Both the position numbers and the translations under genes were made by a program. The notes beneath the pieces were generated by a model. It was not told where the DNA came from. It saw nothing but the letters and a program-made list of their open reading frames with translations, and made no database searches. A stretch of 64,000 nucleotides of DNA from Zhengitettix transpicula. Taxonomy: Eukaryota > Arthropoda > Insecta > Orthoptera > Tetrigidae. This document shows positions 24,447 through 35,346 of the stretch, piece after piece (position 1 is the first letter of the stretch; every line of letters starts with the position of its first letter). The DNA is taken from contig CM073590.1 in assembly GCA_037074705.1 (NCBI GenBank), forward strand, positions 51,549,895 through 51,613,894, in the 5' to 3' direction.

Positions 24447-24804
24447 TAATTTAGAATCGAATTAGGTAGGAGGTGTGTGTCTAATTTTTAACTCGACAAA
24501 TTCCTGTTTCATAAATCTCGTCTACTTTCATAATTTATAAAAGGTCGCCTTACATTATATTTACGTATTAATTTTGTGAGATAAGCGTCTAACTGTATTT
24601 TTTAATGATAAATTTAGGACAGGGTACGTATATAACTCGAGAATAGATTTATAAATACTTTTCATAGATCATATACCTATTGTTTCGAAGCTGTATGCTC
24701 GGATCCGTATTGAAATGTTCTTAGAGTCTCCATAAAAAGTACTATAAAGGTGTAAAAACATAAAACGAAGTTATGGACGTGAGGCATGAGTATTTTTGGT
24801 AATT

Positions 24805-24975
24805 CTAATTCAAGAATAATAAATAAAAAAGATAGCCAATTCAGACAAATAGGTAATATAATACCCCACACAACGTTTCTGGGATCTTTGTGACTTTCGT
24901 CAGCCTTTTCTTAACTGTGTTTGAATTGGCTATCTTTCTTATTCATTATTTTCAATCAGACGTAAATTTTTTCAT
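24805..24975. repeat. Penelope-type terminal repeat fold-back, fragment 1
   Basis: Contains both arms of the dispersed fold-back: AAAGATAGCCAATTCAGACA and AATTGGCTATCTTTCTTATT flank the CCACACAACGTTTCTGGGAT block. The hammerhead-like CTGANGA strand is lacking; the sense partner of the GTTTC arm is deleted. The same block is found next to Penelope-like coding sequence at 62,937-63,100, which is the basis for the assignment. Confidence 0.65.
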
Positions 24976-25886
24976 TTTAATTATAATTGAAACCGTTAAC
25001 AAATAAAACGTAGAAAAACTAGGATTATTAGTATGTTCCACGCATATTCGAAACGACGAGTTTGATTAGATTTCCTTTTTCGTGTAGAACATCAGAATTA
25101 CACAGCTAGGAAACAATAAATTTAAATAAGCTGACATAGGGAAGTTTTCTTTCGTAATAATAACGATACCATATTCTAATAAGTTACCTGAAGCAGTGTT
25201 TCTCACATTTGTCTAACTTGACCGTCATGCGGGAATAAGTGGGAGGTCACTGAAAGTGTATACGCATGTAGTTATTTAATCTACAAATGGGCAGTTTTCC
25301 TGTTGGCAGATGCGTGAAATTACAATTTAATTTACAAATTAAATAAAAGAAGTTAAATAAAAAAAATTAGTGTAAATTAATATAATTATTTTAAAATATG
25401 AGCTAGGTTTAGGGACATTATTTCAACAAATAAATACCTGTATATAGAATTATATTAATTAAAGGTTAATATTATATTAATCAAAGGTTAATTTTTAAAA
25501 AGGTAATGAAAAAATTAATACTGTACTGGCCTGAAAGGAAGAACAATGGGAAAATATCTGAAAATAGAGGTTAACTAACTAATTAACTATCTAAGGAGAC
25601 AAGAAAGGTTACCATTTTACTTTAGTTTATAACGGAACACTACCACTTCACTTATTGAACTACACTAACGTATATTCACTAGAGTTCTGATTAAGTCTAA
25701 ATTTTCTTTCCGTTACAGGACTTCCTCCGAAAACTTTTGCAGGTAAATTTTCAGTTATGTATTGTCCTATTTAGAAATGAGTATTTTCGAACATTTGTTG
25801 GAGAGAAGAATTCTGAAATTTTATTAATTTTTTACATTAGATATAGGCCATAAACTAATTTTCGCAACTCAGGGTGTAACACAACT
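24976..25886. other. AT-rich region with a 22-bp direct repeat
   Basis: At about 25,449-25,492 TTATATTAATTAAAGGTTAA is followed by TTATATTAATCAAAGGTTAA. No other structure or gene is seen. Confidence 0.45.
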
Positions 25887-26405
25887 CGCCGGCAAAATTT
25901 CAAGAATAGGTTCCTCACACGGAGAGAAGAAAAAACTGCATTGCAACATGGTTCCGGAAATGCATAATTACAGAGTTATCCTAACTTTTTTGAATGTTTG
26001 TGCCTTGTTATCTGGACTAAAATACGAGACTGATTAAAATTTTTACAGGATGCGAATAAAATTGATGTTGACCTGGACACGTCTCAGCACCCAAAAATTA
26101 TGTCTAACTTACTTTACTCTCTGTGCACGCATTTTGTAAAGCAGCCAGTTAGTACACACTACACCAGGAATTTTTTTATTGTATTAGAAACTTAATGCGA
26201 AGAAGAACATTCAGTTAAAAGGAGGTTACTTTGAACATTTCATCTGAATTTGAACAGAGCGCTCCAACCAATCATTTGAAGTTCATACAAACCGATCAGA
26301 TACGGAACTTCAGATAACTCTGTAATTATACGCTTCCGGAGCCATAGTGTACTACATTTTTTTCTTCTCTCAATATAAGGGATCTGTATCTGAAATTTTG
26401 CCGTC
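25887..26405 (+). mobile_element. Internally deleted DNA transposon with about 95-bp inverted ends
   Basis: The left arm (25,887-25,985) and right arm (26,314-26,405) are inverted copies: both hold GGCAAAATTTC, GAGAGAAGAAAAAA and ATAATTACAGAGTTATC with the TTCCGGA-type block between. Inside, plus-strand KGGYFEHFI followed by a stop (about 26,219-26,248, with a frame change before it) resembles the last residues of Tc1/mariner-superfamily transposases. The simplest reading is a mariner-like element with long inverted ends that has lost most of its transposase. Total length is about 520 bp. Confidence 0.6.
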
Positions 26406-28333
26406 AATTTTTGTACGTTTATTTTTTTATTAGAAATAATTTGTTGCTTATTTTGTGCACTGGTACGGACTGAGGGCCAATCGTAGCTAAATAAATTCCT
26501 TCTTTTAATGAAAAACTTTATTCCAGCACATACGCCTTCGACAGGTAATGTGTTTGTCAGAAATTTATTTTTACAAACTGTTAATTTTGTAAAACATAAA
26601 TCATTTCATCATTCCGTAATGGAGGCTTTTTTACTGATGCCCGTGAGTTTGGGTGAGTTGCAAGTCTAAAGTTCATTCTGCGAGGTGAAAACTAGCTCTG
26701 AAACACCCTCGGTTGGAAATAAGAATAATAGCTGCTCGTAGATTTGAAATCCAATCGTGCTTTAAATCAAACTAAGTGTGGCAACGCACTTTAATGGCCA
26801 TCGGGTTTATAAGGTGATGACGTAACAGCGCAGAGAGAATTAATAATGGTTACAACTTTAGTCGAGCACGAGGTTGCTTGTTTTCTGATTCAAAATTTCA
26901 CTTTCTTCAACGTTTTCATCGTCCTGATACAGATAAAACATGTCGGAGGAACGAATAGTTGAAAGGTAGTGAAGCAAACACGAAAAGTGTTTTATTCAAT
27001 TGCTATAAACACATCAACAATTACTTAGCTAGTGATATTTTATCGATTTAGCGGTCCAACGGCTGTTAACAACTTCTACATGAACGCTCAAACTGTAATA
27101 CTATTGGTAATGCAATTAAGCGGGTTCCTTTCTAATGAGTGCTCTCGTTAGATCGCAGTGTGTGGTTAATTTTTTTTTCTGTAAAACTGGTACTGTGGTT
27201 TAATGGGTATCGCAGTTCTCATATTCATTCCAGGTCTCGTACAACAATTTTTTATCGTCATAATAAAAATATATTTGAATATGGCATTAGGTCGGTTATC
27301 TATGTTAACAGAAGGTGTTGTGTTGAAATAATAGATTTGAGAGTCGTTGTATTGGTATTAATATGATACCGTAAAAGCAGAAAAAGTAAGAGCTAACGAG
27401 AAAAAAACTCTGGTGAAAATGAAAGTATTTATTGTAATTTTACTTTAATTATTGAAACTGGGTTCTCTCCGCGAAGATTTCGCGTGATTGGTTTCATTCT
27501 TCGTATCAATTGATTACGTAAACCAGGGCCAATTATTATTCGTCTCAGAACACAATAAAAAAATCAATCTTTCGATTTCTATGGTTTCGAATCGTAACTT
27601 TGCAAAAGTAGAAAGACGGAATAGTAATTTTTCTTTTCGTACCAAGAACAATGGAGATCTGTTGTGGTTTCAATTGTACTATTCTATTAAATTATGCCTG
27701 CAGTTAACTTATGTAAAATTATGTGAACTAACAATTTTGGTAAAGAATGAATTGACACAACTACCTTGGAGAATGTTACTTGGGCGTCAACTTCACGAAT
27801 CGCAACTGTGAGTGGAAGACACGAGGTAGAAGACAGACGAGGATAGAGGAGAAACAAAGGCAAGTGTATAAAGATAAGCAGACTATTCCTTCCAACTGAA
27901 GTTAACGAGAGTTGGGCATTGAAGCCTGCACCAGAACCCGGCCACAGAACGAACAGGACAATTGCTAGTAACTACTAATAAAGCCACCGTAAATTACAGG
28001 TATATAATGATTATTGTTTTCATGAAAGGCCAAGAATATTTAAGATAACCATTCATATGAAATGGAGGTTTTAAAGTAACCGCTGAGCGTAGTAATTAAA
28101 TTAAATTTTTTATTTTTGTTCAATATTCTTATAGTACTAACTAAAGTAAAGCCAAATTCAGATACTTCTGTTTGAGATATTTTCAGTTCCTCTATTGTTT
28201 TTGGGTTAAAATCAAACTATTATGAGCCTGTATTTGCTAATATCAATTTTTTAAATAAATACGACGTTGACAGACATTTTTCTTTAAGGCATCTCATACA
28301 ATGAAACCAGCTTTCGCAAAATATTATATATAT
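26406..28333. other. No gene recognised
   Basis: Frames of 75 and 107 codons at 27,139-27,366 and 27,488-27,811 carry no domain motif and have AT-driven composition. 27,800-27,990 is GC-richer but unassigned. Confidence 0.45.
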
Positions 28334-29330
28334 TGTAGCAATAGTAGCCATTAATTGTTTGGACATAAAATTTGAATTGTTTGATAAATTCATTATAGCG
28401 GTCTGATCAAACAAAGCAACAATGGAGAAGCGAGCTCGCTTGCTTTGTCGAAAAGTCAAAAATGGCGTATGCGCGCTATAACTCGTGAGCACTAGGATAG
28501 TTAGTTGGCGGAGAAACATTCCGAGGACCAGAACAAGTAATATAACTTGAGCAGAGACTAGACATCGTCAATGTATAACTAGTTAAAGTTGTAAATTAAT
28601 ACAAAGAAAACATTCACGGAAGTATTGCAGCGTAAATATTAGAAAGTAATAGCAGTTTTCGTCAGAATAGAACTTTCCAAAATCTTCGTGGAGAAATTAA
28701 TCCAGGAGAACATTCGTAAATTATTGTGGAGCGGAGCAATCAACGAAATACAGCCAACCTTGCCAAATTTTAAAGTGAAGTGTAGAATCAGTGAAAACCA
28801 AGGCCTGATATTAAATAATTAGTGTGTGTAAAAGTGTCCGAACGAGGTAAAATTGATTGTTCTGGTACCAGACCGACGGTCCGTAAGTAACATAATTTTG
28901 AATAATATTGTAAACGCAAATTAAAGGATAAAGTCAGATTTAGTTCATTTTTAATTGTCAATCAAAGTTAATTTCTTTACTTTTTAATTTCTTTCATTAT
29001 ATCGACATATTGTTTAAGTAAATTGTGAACTGTTTTGTTAATAAGATTTTAAATCAATTTTTTTGTGTTCATTATCAAACCCAGTAAAGACCCTGAGAGG
29101 ACAGATCTCAAATTTGGTTTGTAATTATCTTTTATTGCCACAAAATAAAATAAATTTTTTGTTTGTTAATAAGTAAATAAGTTTTTCATTTATATTAACC
29201 CATCATATTTAATCATTCCGTTAAATTAATTAAAGCCAAACTTTTATTTATTACATAAATGGCTTCCACAACGTGGGGCTCGAATTCTTCAAAAATTAAA
29301 TAAAGCTTTTTAACTAACCTGTTGATTATT

Positions 29331-29333
<3 letters not shown>
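28334..29333 (+). mobile_element. LTR-like element, copy B1
   Basis: Starts TGTAGCAATAGTAGCC after TATATAT and ends GTTGATTATTACA before (TA)n, exactly 1,000 bp. The block ATTATCAAACCCAGTAAAGA and the CCCATCATATTTAAT segment match copy A in reverse orientation. Near its 3' end AATGGCTTCC-ACAACGTGGGGCTCG resembles a primer-binding region of gypsy/mag-type retrotransposons, so this copy may be an LTR plus a remnant of internal sequence. No protein-coding region remains. The 99-codon minus frame at 28,220-28,519 spans its left border and is not a gene. Confidence 0.55.

Positions 29334-29377
<44 letters not shown>
29334..29377. repeat. (TA)n tract shared by two LTR-like elements
   Basis: About 44 bp of alternating A and T separate the 3' ends of copies B1 and B2. 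It is likely the original insertion target. Confidence 0.95.
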
Positions 29378-29380
<3 letters not shown>

Positions 29381-30436
29381 AGTAATTACCTTTTAAACAA
29401 TTTAATTAAAACCGTTAAGGCGTCAATTTGTAATATTTACTAAAGAAAGACAATTAAGTCGCCACGTTGAAGTGCAAATTTGTAGTATTCTAATTTTATA
29501 ATTACAATGCAAAATCGGGCGTCCAATAAAATAATTACCAAAAAAATTAAAATTTTACTAAGAAAAACCAGTCGTTGACGACGCCAATTTTGAAGTAAAA
29601 CAATTAAAATGGTCGGTTGTTTTAATTAAGATTTAAAATATACAAACAAATTAATTTATTATAGCAAATTATTTAAATCACATTACATATTAATACTTTA
29701 CAATACTATTTCTCAGGGCCGATCACCGGGCCTTCAATAAAGAATACTTATTAAACAATCAAATTCTCAAAGCTATCAAGGCATTAATTCAAACAATCAA
29801 TAGAGAATTACAATACAAAATCTGAACTCGGAAATTACTTGCGGGTTTTTCAAATAGAAAATTGTGTAGTTTTACCTTAATGTTTCTAGTACCAAATACA
29901 TTGGCTCGTTCAAACTCACACAATTATTAACATTTTATAGACAGACCATTTATACACTGAATTTAATATACTCAACATTTTCTGCTTGCTTTGCTGTTAC
30001 TTCTAGCAAAATCTTAATAACACACCTCAAAGTTTGTTATCTGCTGGATGCAATAACCGGGGCTCCCAATAATTGAAGAAAATTATCTAGTTCATTAATT
30101 TAAGCTAGACTCCCAACTATAATAGTCGGCGTTGGATCGTCGTAATTATTTGCTCACCGACTGAAACCTGTAGACCGTTTTTGAATATTTTATCTGTTAA
30201 ATTACATACAGCCAGACACTTTCTGAATTTTTTTGTCCTTTCTCAACCGTCGACTAGCCCTCTGGAGCACTGCTCCCCACAAACTGGGATTCCGCGTCTA
30301 GCGAACGAACTTCCACAATCCCCGCAAGCATGCATTATTACCACATATTCATGTATATAACTTATGTGTTTTTACGCCGTGAACAATACAAGTACAAACT
30401 TTGTTCATTAATTAATTATTTCCTTTTAATTACCAC
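29378..30436 (-). mobile_element. LTR-like element, copy B2 (opposite orientation)
   Basis: Starts TGTAGTAATTACCTTTTAAA and ends CCTTTTAATTACCACA. Its reverse complement aligns along most of its length with the element at 57,591-58,584: both share ATTAATTAATGAACA, TAGACGCGGAA/TGAGACGCGCAG-type blocks, GAGAAAGGACAAAA, CAGAAAGTGT and CGGGCCTTCAATAAAGAAT (read on this strand at about 29,727). Length is 1,059 bp. AATAAA hexamers near GGGCCTTCAATAAAG could be the poly(A) signal only if transcription runs on the other strand, so the sense strand is not fully secure. Confidence 0.65.
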
Positions 30437-30841
30437 ATTATGCCCCAAATTTAGTTTGAAGAGTGTTAATATATTATGAAAACCCAATTTTATGAATACT
30501 AAATTATTTTACTGTTATATCGTCAGATTTCTTAATTAATTTTATATAAAAATTACCCTTGTAAAGATTTACAATTCATTGTTCCATATTGATGCAATAT
30601 ATTATCCTGTCATTGACTTTAAATATTATTTACGGTCATAATTATATGTGCATTTTGGTTCCAAAATAAATTTATATATATATATATATATATATAATAG
30701 ATGTATTTAGAAACAGATAACTTGGAATATATACAGTATATATTTTTCAGACGTCATTTCTGAAATTCGCAGAAAATTTACTCTTTCTAACGGAATAGTA
30801 CTATACGTAGAACGTTCAAATCATTTACTGATTTTATGTTT
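30437..30841. other. AT-rich spacer with short (TA)n
   Basis: Contains (AT)n at about 30,672-30,697. Nothing else recognised. Confidence 0.5.
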
Positions 30842-31372
30842 TAGCCCAGTAGCTATATACATATTACCGCGCAAAAGGTCGGGTATTTTATTTTATTCTT
30901 CTAAAGTGTATACTATGTTGCCATTAGTGAAAACCGGAGTTTTATAATTCGAAAGGCCTGAGAAAAAGTACGAAATTCAATCGAACGTAGTAGTAGAAAT
31001 CGTTCGTCAAATTTACGACATTTTTGCAGAGAATGCAGTTTGGCATATGGTGCTGATATCTCCAAAATGGTTGGAAGTAAACTAATTTGTCACAAAATAA
31101 AGGTTTTAGGGAAATTAATTCTCTTTTCAACGCATGATCTGGTTTTAACAATCCATTGAGAATGGTCGAAAGCATATTAGAAAAAAAATACGAAAAACTT
31201 AAAAGAGGTGAAAAATTTCGTGGTTTATAGGCCAAAAAACTTTTTTCCGAGACCTTTCGAATGGAAAAACTTGGTTTTTCACAAATGACCACAGTATATA
31301 CAAGTTGGGGGAAAAAAATCTCCAACCTTTGGCTCGTGTAGGTCCTTTTTTTTCGACGTAGCTACTGAGCTA
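30842..31372. mobile_element. Terminal-inverted-repeat element candidate, about 530 bp
   Basis: TAGCCCAGTAGCTAT at 30,842-30,856 is matched inverted by GTAGCTACTGAGCTA at 31,358-31,372 (13 of 15), and both ends then have AAAAGGTC/GGTCCTTTT-type sequence inside. The interior holds a 127-codon minus-strand frame (30,942-31,325) rich in F and L with no motif I recognise; it could be a transposase remnant or chance. Best read as a non-autonomous DNA transposon. Confidence 0.45.
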
Positions 31373-32959
31373 TTTGCATATAAATGCTTGTAAACTTTAC
31401 AGTTTAAGAAAAGAACGCAGAATAAGTAATTTTTAGACTCCCCTAACACGTATTTACTGGAGACAGAAAGGTAAAACGTTGTAACGGCGTTTCGTTATTC
31501 TGTATATACTACTGCAAAAAAATACATAGATGTTTACTTGTCATCATAGCAGAAAGCTTGTTTTTTACGTAAAATTCCTCAGCAAAATGTACTGAATACG
31601 GTTATTGAATGACATATTTAACCAATGTCGGTGAATTAAAATTTTAATGTAATAATGTTGAAGTCTAATTCCATATGTCAGTTGGCAAGCTGGGAAATGC
31701 GAGCGTATCGTAACGAAAGAAAAGCAACGGATGTCAAGTGACGTCACAGAGTACAACTCTATAACCGAGCACTAATCAGAAGCAGTCACATCAGAGAGTG
31801 TCAATTTATACATATATTAACAAAGCGTTTATAAGCTTTCTGATTCGTTACGCTGTCTCCCGCAGGCAAGCGTTAGTGAAGCCTCTATGTGGCGTTTCAT
31901 TTTTCGTTGTGATTACTGTAGTTCATGTTTAACTAAATTTATTCACGTCTTTTAGTACAGAGAAAATTTGTATAAATACCAAGACTTGGAACAGTTGTAG
32001 ATGAAGTAGTATGTGCATAATTAGATTCAGTGAAGTCTTGAACTGTCATAATTTAGCTATTAAAAAACTATTAACTTATTTTTATATATTGATGAAATTA
32101 TCGATTAAATAAAAATAATAAGAATATATATTTTTTTCTTTTCGAACGTGCACGCCGACCACTAACTCAGTTTTATTACCAGCTACTTTAAATAATAAAA
32201 AGTACTGTAACGCTGTTCCGGGACCCGGCAGGTGATGTCCACCGTTGTTGATTCCATGATTATGTCAACGGCCGTCTTTTTTTAGGAGCGTCCTGGGAAG
32301 ACACACCTACTTTCTTCTTCCCACTTTGCCATGCATTAGCGTTACTACTCTGCAGTAACACGAGTATTGGGACTTTCGTTTAGCCGTGCCCGAGGGCACC
32401 ATACACTTTAATACCACCATTCGCGGCGATAGTACGCGTCTAATGTACGAAGACGTAGAGGAGGGTAAAGCTGGGTCGAAAAAAAAACTATCTTATTGTC
32501 AGTAGCGTGAGTTGCATAAGCGTTGCATTGATTCGTCGTATATACTTTACTTCACGAACTTGAGCATGATTCAGTATCTAATATTTAAACAAGTTCAGTT
32601 GTCTATATATAAAACCATTGAAGGCGCAAAGAAGACCTTCAGGGTCAAATCGGCTCCCATTTGAAACGCACTATAGATAATGCTAGATAACTTAAACTTG
32701 TGCACTGTTGAAAATGAAATAATACTGTATTTTGTCTTAATAAAAAAAAGTTGTGGAGAAAATTACAAACTATTCACAAAAAATATCATGAGTAAGAATG
32801 ATGTACTTAGTTACAACACGCGAGTTGAAAACCATTTCTCTTTAGAATTGTGAAAGAAACAAGACAAAAAAATTTATGTTAGTGATAAAGGTCTTTTAGC
32901 GATTCCTACTCATTAAAAAATAAAAATACAAACTATAGTTGCAAAATAAATAGATTAAA
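31373..32959. other. No gene recognised; GC-rich patch and one TGACGTCA
   Basis: TGACGTCA lies at 31,739-31,746. A GC- and CpG-rich patch at 32,205-32,465 interrupts AT-rich DNA; it has no open frame of note and I cannot name it. Confidence 0.4.
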
Positions 32960-34288
32960 AGTTGGGCACCATGTGGCAACATTACCATAAAAAATAATTT
33001 AATTTATTACGTGAAATCTTTACATAAGAAAGAAAACTACATACATAGAAATGCAAAAATTAAATAATAAATACTACCGGCTTGCTAGAACATGAGCTCC
33101 GCCTCAGGTTCCCCGTGTTTAAGCAGAACTTGAAATATCCTAACAATTAAGCGCAAATACTCCAGAAAAGAGACCCCAACGGCTTACCGTTTGTGAAAGA
33201 TTCACAGCTCATGAGTTGCAGCGGTGTTGCAATCACCAGCGTTTTCGTGTTGAGCCGTCTGCAGTCCTGTGGCTCTCCTCAACAAAATGTGACCACCGGC
33301 CTCCACAGTCAAACATCGAGCGTCTCTCTCTGCTAACTTCTCCAACCTCGTTACATCTCCTTTCTTTTACATAACTACCCATTTCTTTGGAGAAAACTAG
33401 TAACAGCCTGCCTTATTGGCTGCATGGACGCATCTGTCCTAGCGGCGTATTCTTCCGTGAGCCCCGTAGTCTGGGACCTGGCAGGGATGAGCAACCTGTG
33501 GGAGCGGATCCTCGAAAACTCCGTAAGGTTTTATAGAAGGGCCCATGAGTCTAGCAATGAGCTGGTCTCATCGCTAGGCTGCTACGACCCCGAAAGAAAG
33601 GTAAACAGGAACCGACCTTTGTCGATCTTCCTGTAAGTATCGCCTTGTTAATTTAAAACATTAATTTATTAGGTAATCTACGAGCCCCTTTACAGCTTGT
33701 ACGCTAATGTAATATATTAATCATACTCGGATTCTCACGAATATTATTTATATATATACATATATTCATACATATATGCAAATATTTATTTAGATATTTA
33801 TTTATTTTTATATATTTTTACTCTTATTTATTTTTCAACACCCCCCCCCCCCTTCCGAAAAATTAGAAAGAAGGGAGAGCGTCGGCCGAGAAATGTAGCG
33901 GAAGGCGAAGAACCAACATCAACAGCAGCAGCGGTATAAGTGTGAATGAATGAGTGTATGAATAAGAGTGTGAATCCAACAGTTAGGTAGCCGTAAAGGC
34001 ATTTACAATTGTTATGTATGAATGTTTTATCCAAAAAAATGACATTTTAGTAATGACAGAATATTAGTATTTTACAGGCATAATATTTCGTCATCGCGGA
34101 GCAGATTCCACGAGGAAGGAACTCCGACCACTAGAAGAGGAGGCTGGACCTCCGGTTAGATGTCACCGCTGCTGCTTCCGTGAGCCAGCTACTTGTTGTT
34201 TGCAAGCTATTTGCGACCGGGATAAATCCCTCCCTGGAGTTTCTCTACCTTTATTCAAAGCGAAAACTTAAAAAAAAATTTCCGAACA
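32960..34288 (-). mobile_element. Possible LTR of a second retrotransposon family
   Basis: Read on the minus strand, a GC-richer block ends ...GTAATGTTGCCACA and is followed at once by TGGTGCCCAAC (32,961-32,971), the expected arrangement of an LTR 3' end and a tRNA primer-binding site. A matching TG start could be TGTAATGTTCGGAAAT at the other border (34,288). Internal retroviral-type genes are not seen on the left. The plus-strand 70-codon frame at 33,424-33,636, ending in a GTAAGT donor-like site, is the competing explanation (a host exon). I weakly favour the LTR. Confidence 0.3.
33841..33852. repeat. Poly(C) run of 12
   Basis: Twelve consecutive C's next to AT-rich TATTTATTTA sequence; a mutable homopolymer, length possibly subject to sequencing error. 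Confidence 0.9.
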
Positions 34289-35197
34289 TTACAACAAATT
34301 AACTTAAACCGCGCCAAAATAATGAATTAAATAAAGTGCGCTATAGTCTACTTTATCAGTTCATCAATGACAATAAAACATTTACATTGTTTATCACATT
34401 TATGCCATTCAAGACAACGTATTTTTGCTAAGTTTAAAAGTAGAGAAATATTATTACAAATCCGTTGAAGACGCTAATGAAGGGAATGCACTTTAGTCCA
34501 GAATAATTTACACAACCGACACTGAAAAATGCCATGCACTCCTAATTTTTTTAATACGTTGATGTGGCCTATGCCAACAGTAAGAATCAAAGTTTTCATC
34601 TACGAAAAACCTGTGTGATATGCGCAATGCCCCAAAACGGCGAAATGTTTAAGCATTTTTCGTTTCTTGTTCAATATTTTCTAGATGAAATTTCCTACAG
34701 CTTAATCCAAAACCAAGCTCTAAACGTCGAAAACTTCCCGAGATACAACTCTTACAAAATTGGAAAGTTTTTCAAACAAATCATCGTGGTCAAGTATCAT
34801 GCAAATGTACCTCGAGGAAAATACGAGATCTCTATCAATTTTAAAATATCTTGAGAATTTTCACTTATCAAATCCAACTAACTGTTAATAATTCTTTCGT
34901 TGATCATCCTGATTCCAAAGGATTACGAGAAAGTTATTTGGCGATCATATGTTAATCGGTTACAGGAAAGATCATAGATTTAAAATAGAACTGCGAATCC
35001 AAATTACAGATTAGTGTAAGTTTTCTTTCGTAAACAGGACGATATCATATTGACATAAGTTACTAGCGTCTGATACATTTTTTCCTTGGTTCAGAGCAAA
35101 GGTAAACAAGTGGTAGTGGTAGGAAATGTGTTCGCATTAGGATGGAGCTCCTTAACTTTTTATTTATATTCAACATACAGTTACTTTCTCTATACAT
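34289..35197. other. No gene recognised
   Basis: A 96-codon plus-strand frame (34,564-34,854, starts MAYANSKNQS) is the longest here. It has a CxxC pair (CVICAM) but no further zinc-binding pattern and no family I know, so I leave it uncalled. Confidence 0.4.
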
Positions 35198-35346
35198 AAT
35201 TGTTTTACTCGATAAACAGTTCTCGGTTTTGACTCGGGTGTGACATATTTAAACGCGACGTTCCGACGACTAAAAAAAACCGTCGAAACGTCGCGTTTAA
35301 ATATGCTACACCCGAGTGAAAACCGAGAACTGTTTATCGAACAATT
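35198..35346. repeat. Near-perfect long hairpin, about 66-bp arms
   Basis: Left arm 35,198-35,270 and right arm 35,281-35,346 are inverted copies (for example GATAAACAGTTCTCGGTTTT against AAAACCGAGAACTGTTTATC) with a loop of about 10 bp, ACTAAAAAAAAC. Only a few mismatches and small gaps separate the arms. The right arm has CGTCGAAACGTCGCG, resembling the GAAACG segment of Penelope-type terminal repeats, but that link is weak. Confidence 0.85.

Noticed and set aside
27800..27990. GC-richer block as a coding exon
   Set aside because: Frames on both strands are interrupted or unrecognised and no splice sites frame it.
30942..31325. 127-codon minus-strand frame as a host gene
   Set aside because: F/L-rich, no motif, and enclosed by inverted terminal repeats; better treated as part of a transposable element.
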